Positions 5,030-5,184 of a stretch of DNA of 5,184 bases are shown one piece after another. The stretch covers positions 1 to 5,184 of the forward strand of contig JAFUUM010000222.1 of the NCBI GenBank assembly GCA_017477805.1, given 5' to 3'. Source of the stretch: Lachnospiraceae bacterium. GTDB taxonomy: Bacteria > Bacillota > Clostridia > Lachnospirales > Lachnospiraceae. How positions within the stretch are numbered: position 1 is the stretch's first letter; each line of letters begins with the position of its first letter. The translations under genes and the position numbers were made by a program. Under the pieces are notes generated by a model. That model was not told where the DNA came from, did no database searches, and saw nothing but the letters and a program-made list of their open reading frames with translations.

Positions 5030-5184
5030 ATGGAAAACACAGAGAAACAAAGAGCATTGGAAGCAGCACTGGCCCAGATCGACAAACAGTACGGTAAAGG
5101 TACCGTCATGAAGCTTGGTGACTCTGCTTCCCAGATGAATATAGAGACGATCCCTACCGGCTCCCTGAGCCTTGACCTTGCATT
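5030..5184 (+). CDS. recA: RecA recombinase (N-terminal fragment; gene continues past window)
   Basis: The first 51 codons are present and the frame is open at the window end. The product starts MENTEKQRALEAALAQIDK and continues with QYGKGTVMKLGD and IPTGSLSLDLA, the classic RecA N-terminal helix and the strand leading to the ATP-binding core; the Walker A motif would lie just beyond the window. RecA forms filaments on single-stranded DNA for homologous recombination and triggers LexA self-cleavage in the SOS response. AAAGGAGA (5015-5022) is seven bases before the ATG. It has its own promoter with two LexA boxes and is insulated from pncC by a strong terminator, so it is likely induced by DNA damage independently of the operon upstream. 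The family identity is certain even from this fragment. Confidence 0.97.
   Translation, partial: MENTEKQRALEAALAQIDKQYGKGTVMKLGDSASQMNIETIPTGSLSLDLA

Noticed and set aside
4804..5109. Minus-strand frame of 101 codons spanning the spacer before recA
   Set aside because: It overlaps the recA start, its ribosome binding site and both LexA boxes, and its product shows no recognisable pattern.
1..5184. tRNA, rRNA, CRISPR array, insertion sequence or prophage signatures
   Set aside because: None were seen: no cloverleaf-like segments, no regularly spaced repeats, and no transposase or integrase-like coding sequence.

Overview
This window looks like a chromosomal housekeeping segment from a Clostridia-type Firmicute, most probably Lachnospiraceae. 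I infer this from the gene order yicC-remA-gmk-rpoZ-rimO-pgsA-cinA-recA, the presence of RemA, the Gmk P-loop style, strong AGGAG-type ribosome binding sites, and Gram-positive (CGAAC-N4-GTTCG type) LexA boxes before recA. The taxon is inferred from these features only; no database search was possible.

Layout. Positions 1-257 hold the last 84 codons of a visibly more A+T-rich gene, the DUF4143-type tail of an AAA+ ATPase. A short gap follows, with a near-consensus sigma-A promoter at 305-333 (TTGACG, 17 bp, TATAAT). From there seven genes run rightward on the + strand with almost no spacing: yicC (397-1275), remA (1313-1558), gmk (1555-2184), rpoZ (2186-2422), rimO (2412-3764), pgsA (3748-4278) and a one-domain cinA/pncC (4271-4753). 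Four of the six junctions overlap, one has a single-base gap, and only yicC-remA has a spacer (37 nt), which holds a perfect 8-bp GNRA hairpin. The run ends at a strong intrinsic terminator (4766-4793). About 160 bases with no convincing gene follow, then the recA promoter, two LexA operators and the first 51 codons of recA, which runs off the window.

How the genes fit together. The seven-gene transcript mixes RNA turnover (YicC), a DNA-binding transcription regulator (RemA), GMP to GDP conversion (Gmk), the RNA polymerase omega subunit, ribosomal protein S12 methylthiolation (RimO), anionic phospholipid synthesis (PgsA) and pyridine nucleotide salvage (PncC). This is a growth-linked set rather than one pathway. 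recA is separated from it by the terminator and has its own SOS-type control.

I do not see an obviously new system. The points most worth a second look are the promoter lying inside what would be an N-terminal extension of YicC, the GNRA hairpin, the double LexA operator, and the unexplained spacer before recA.
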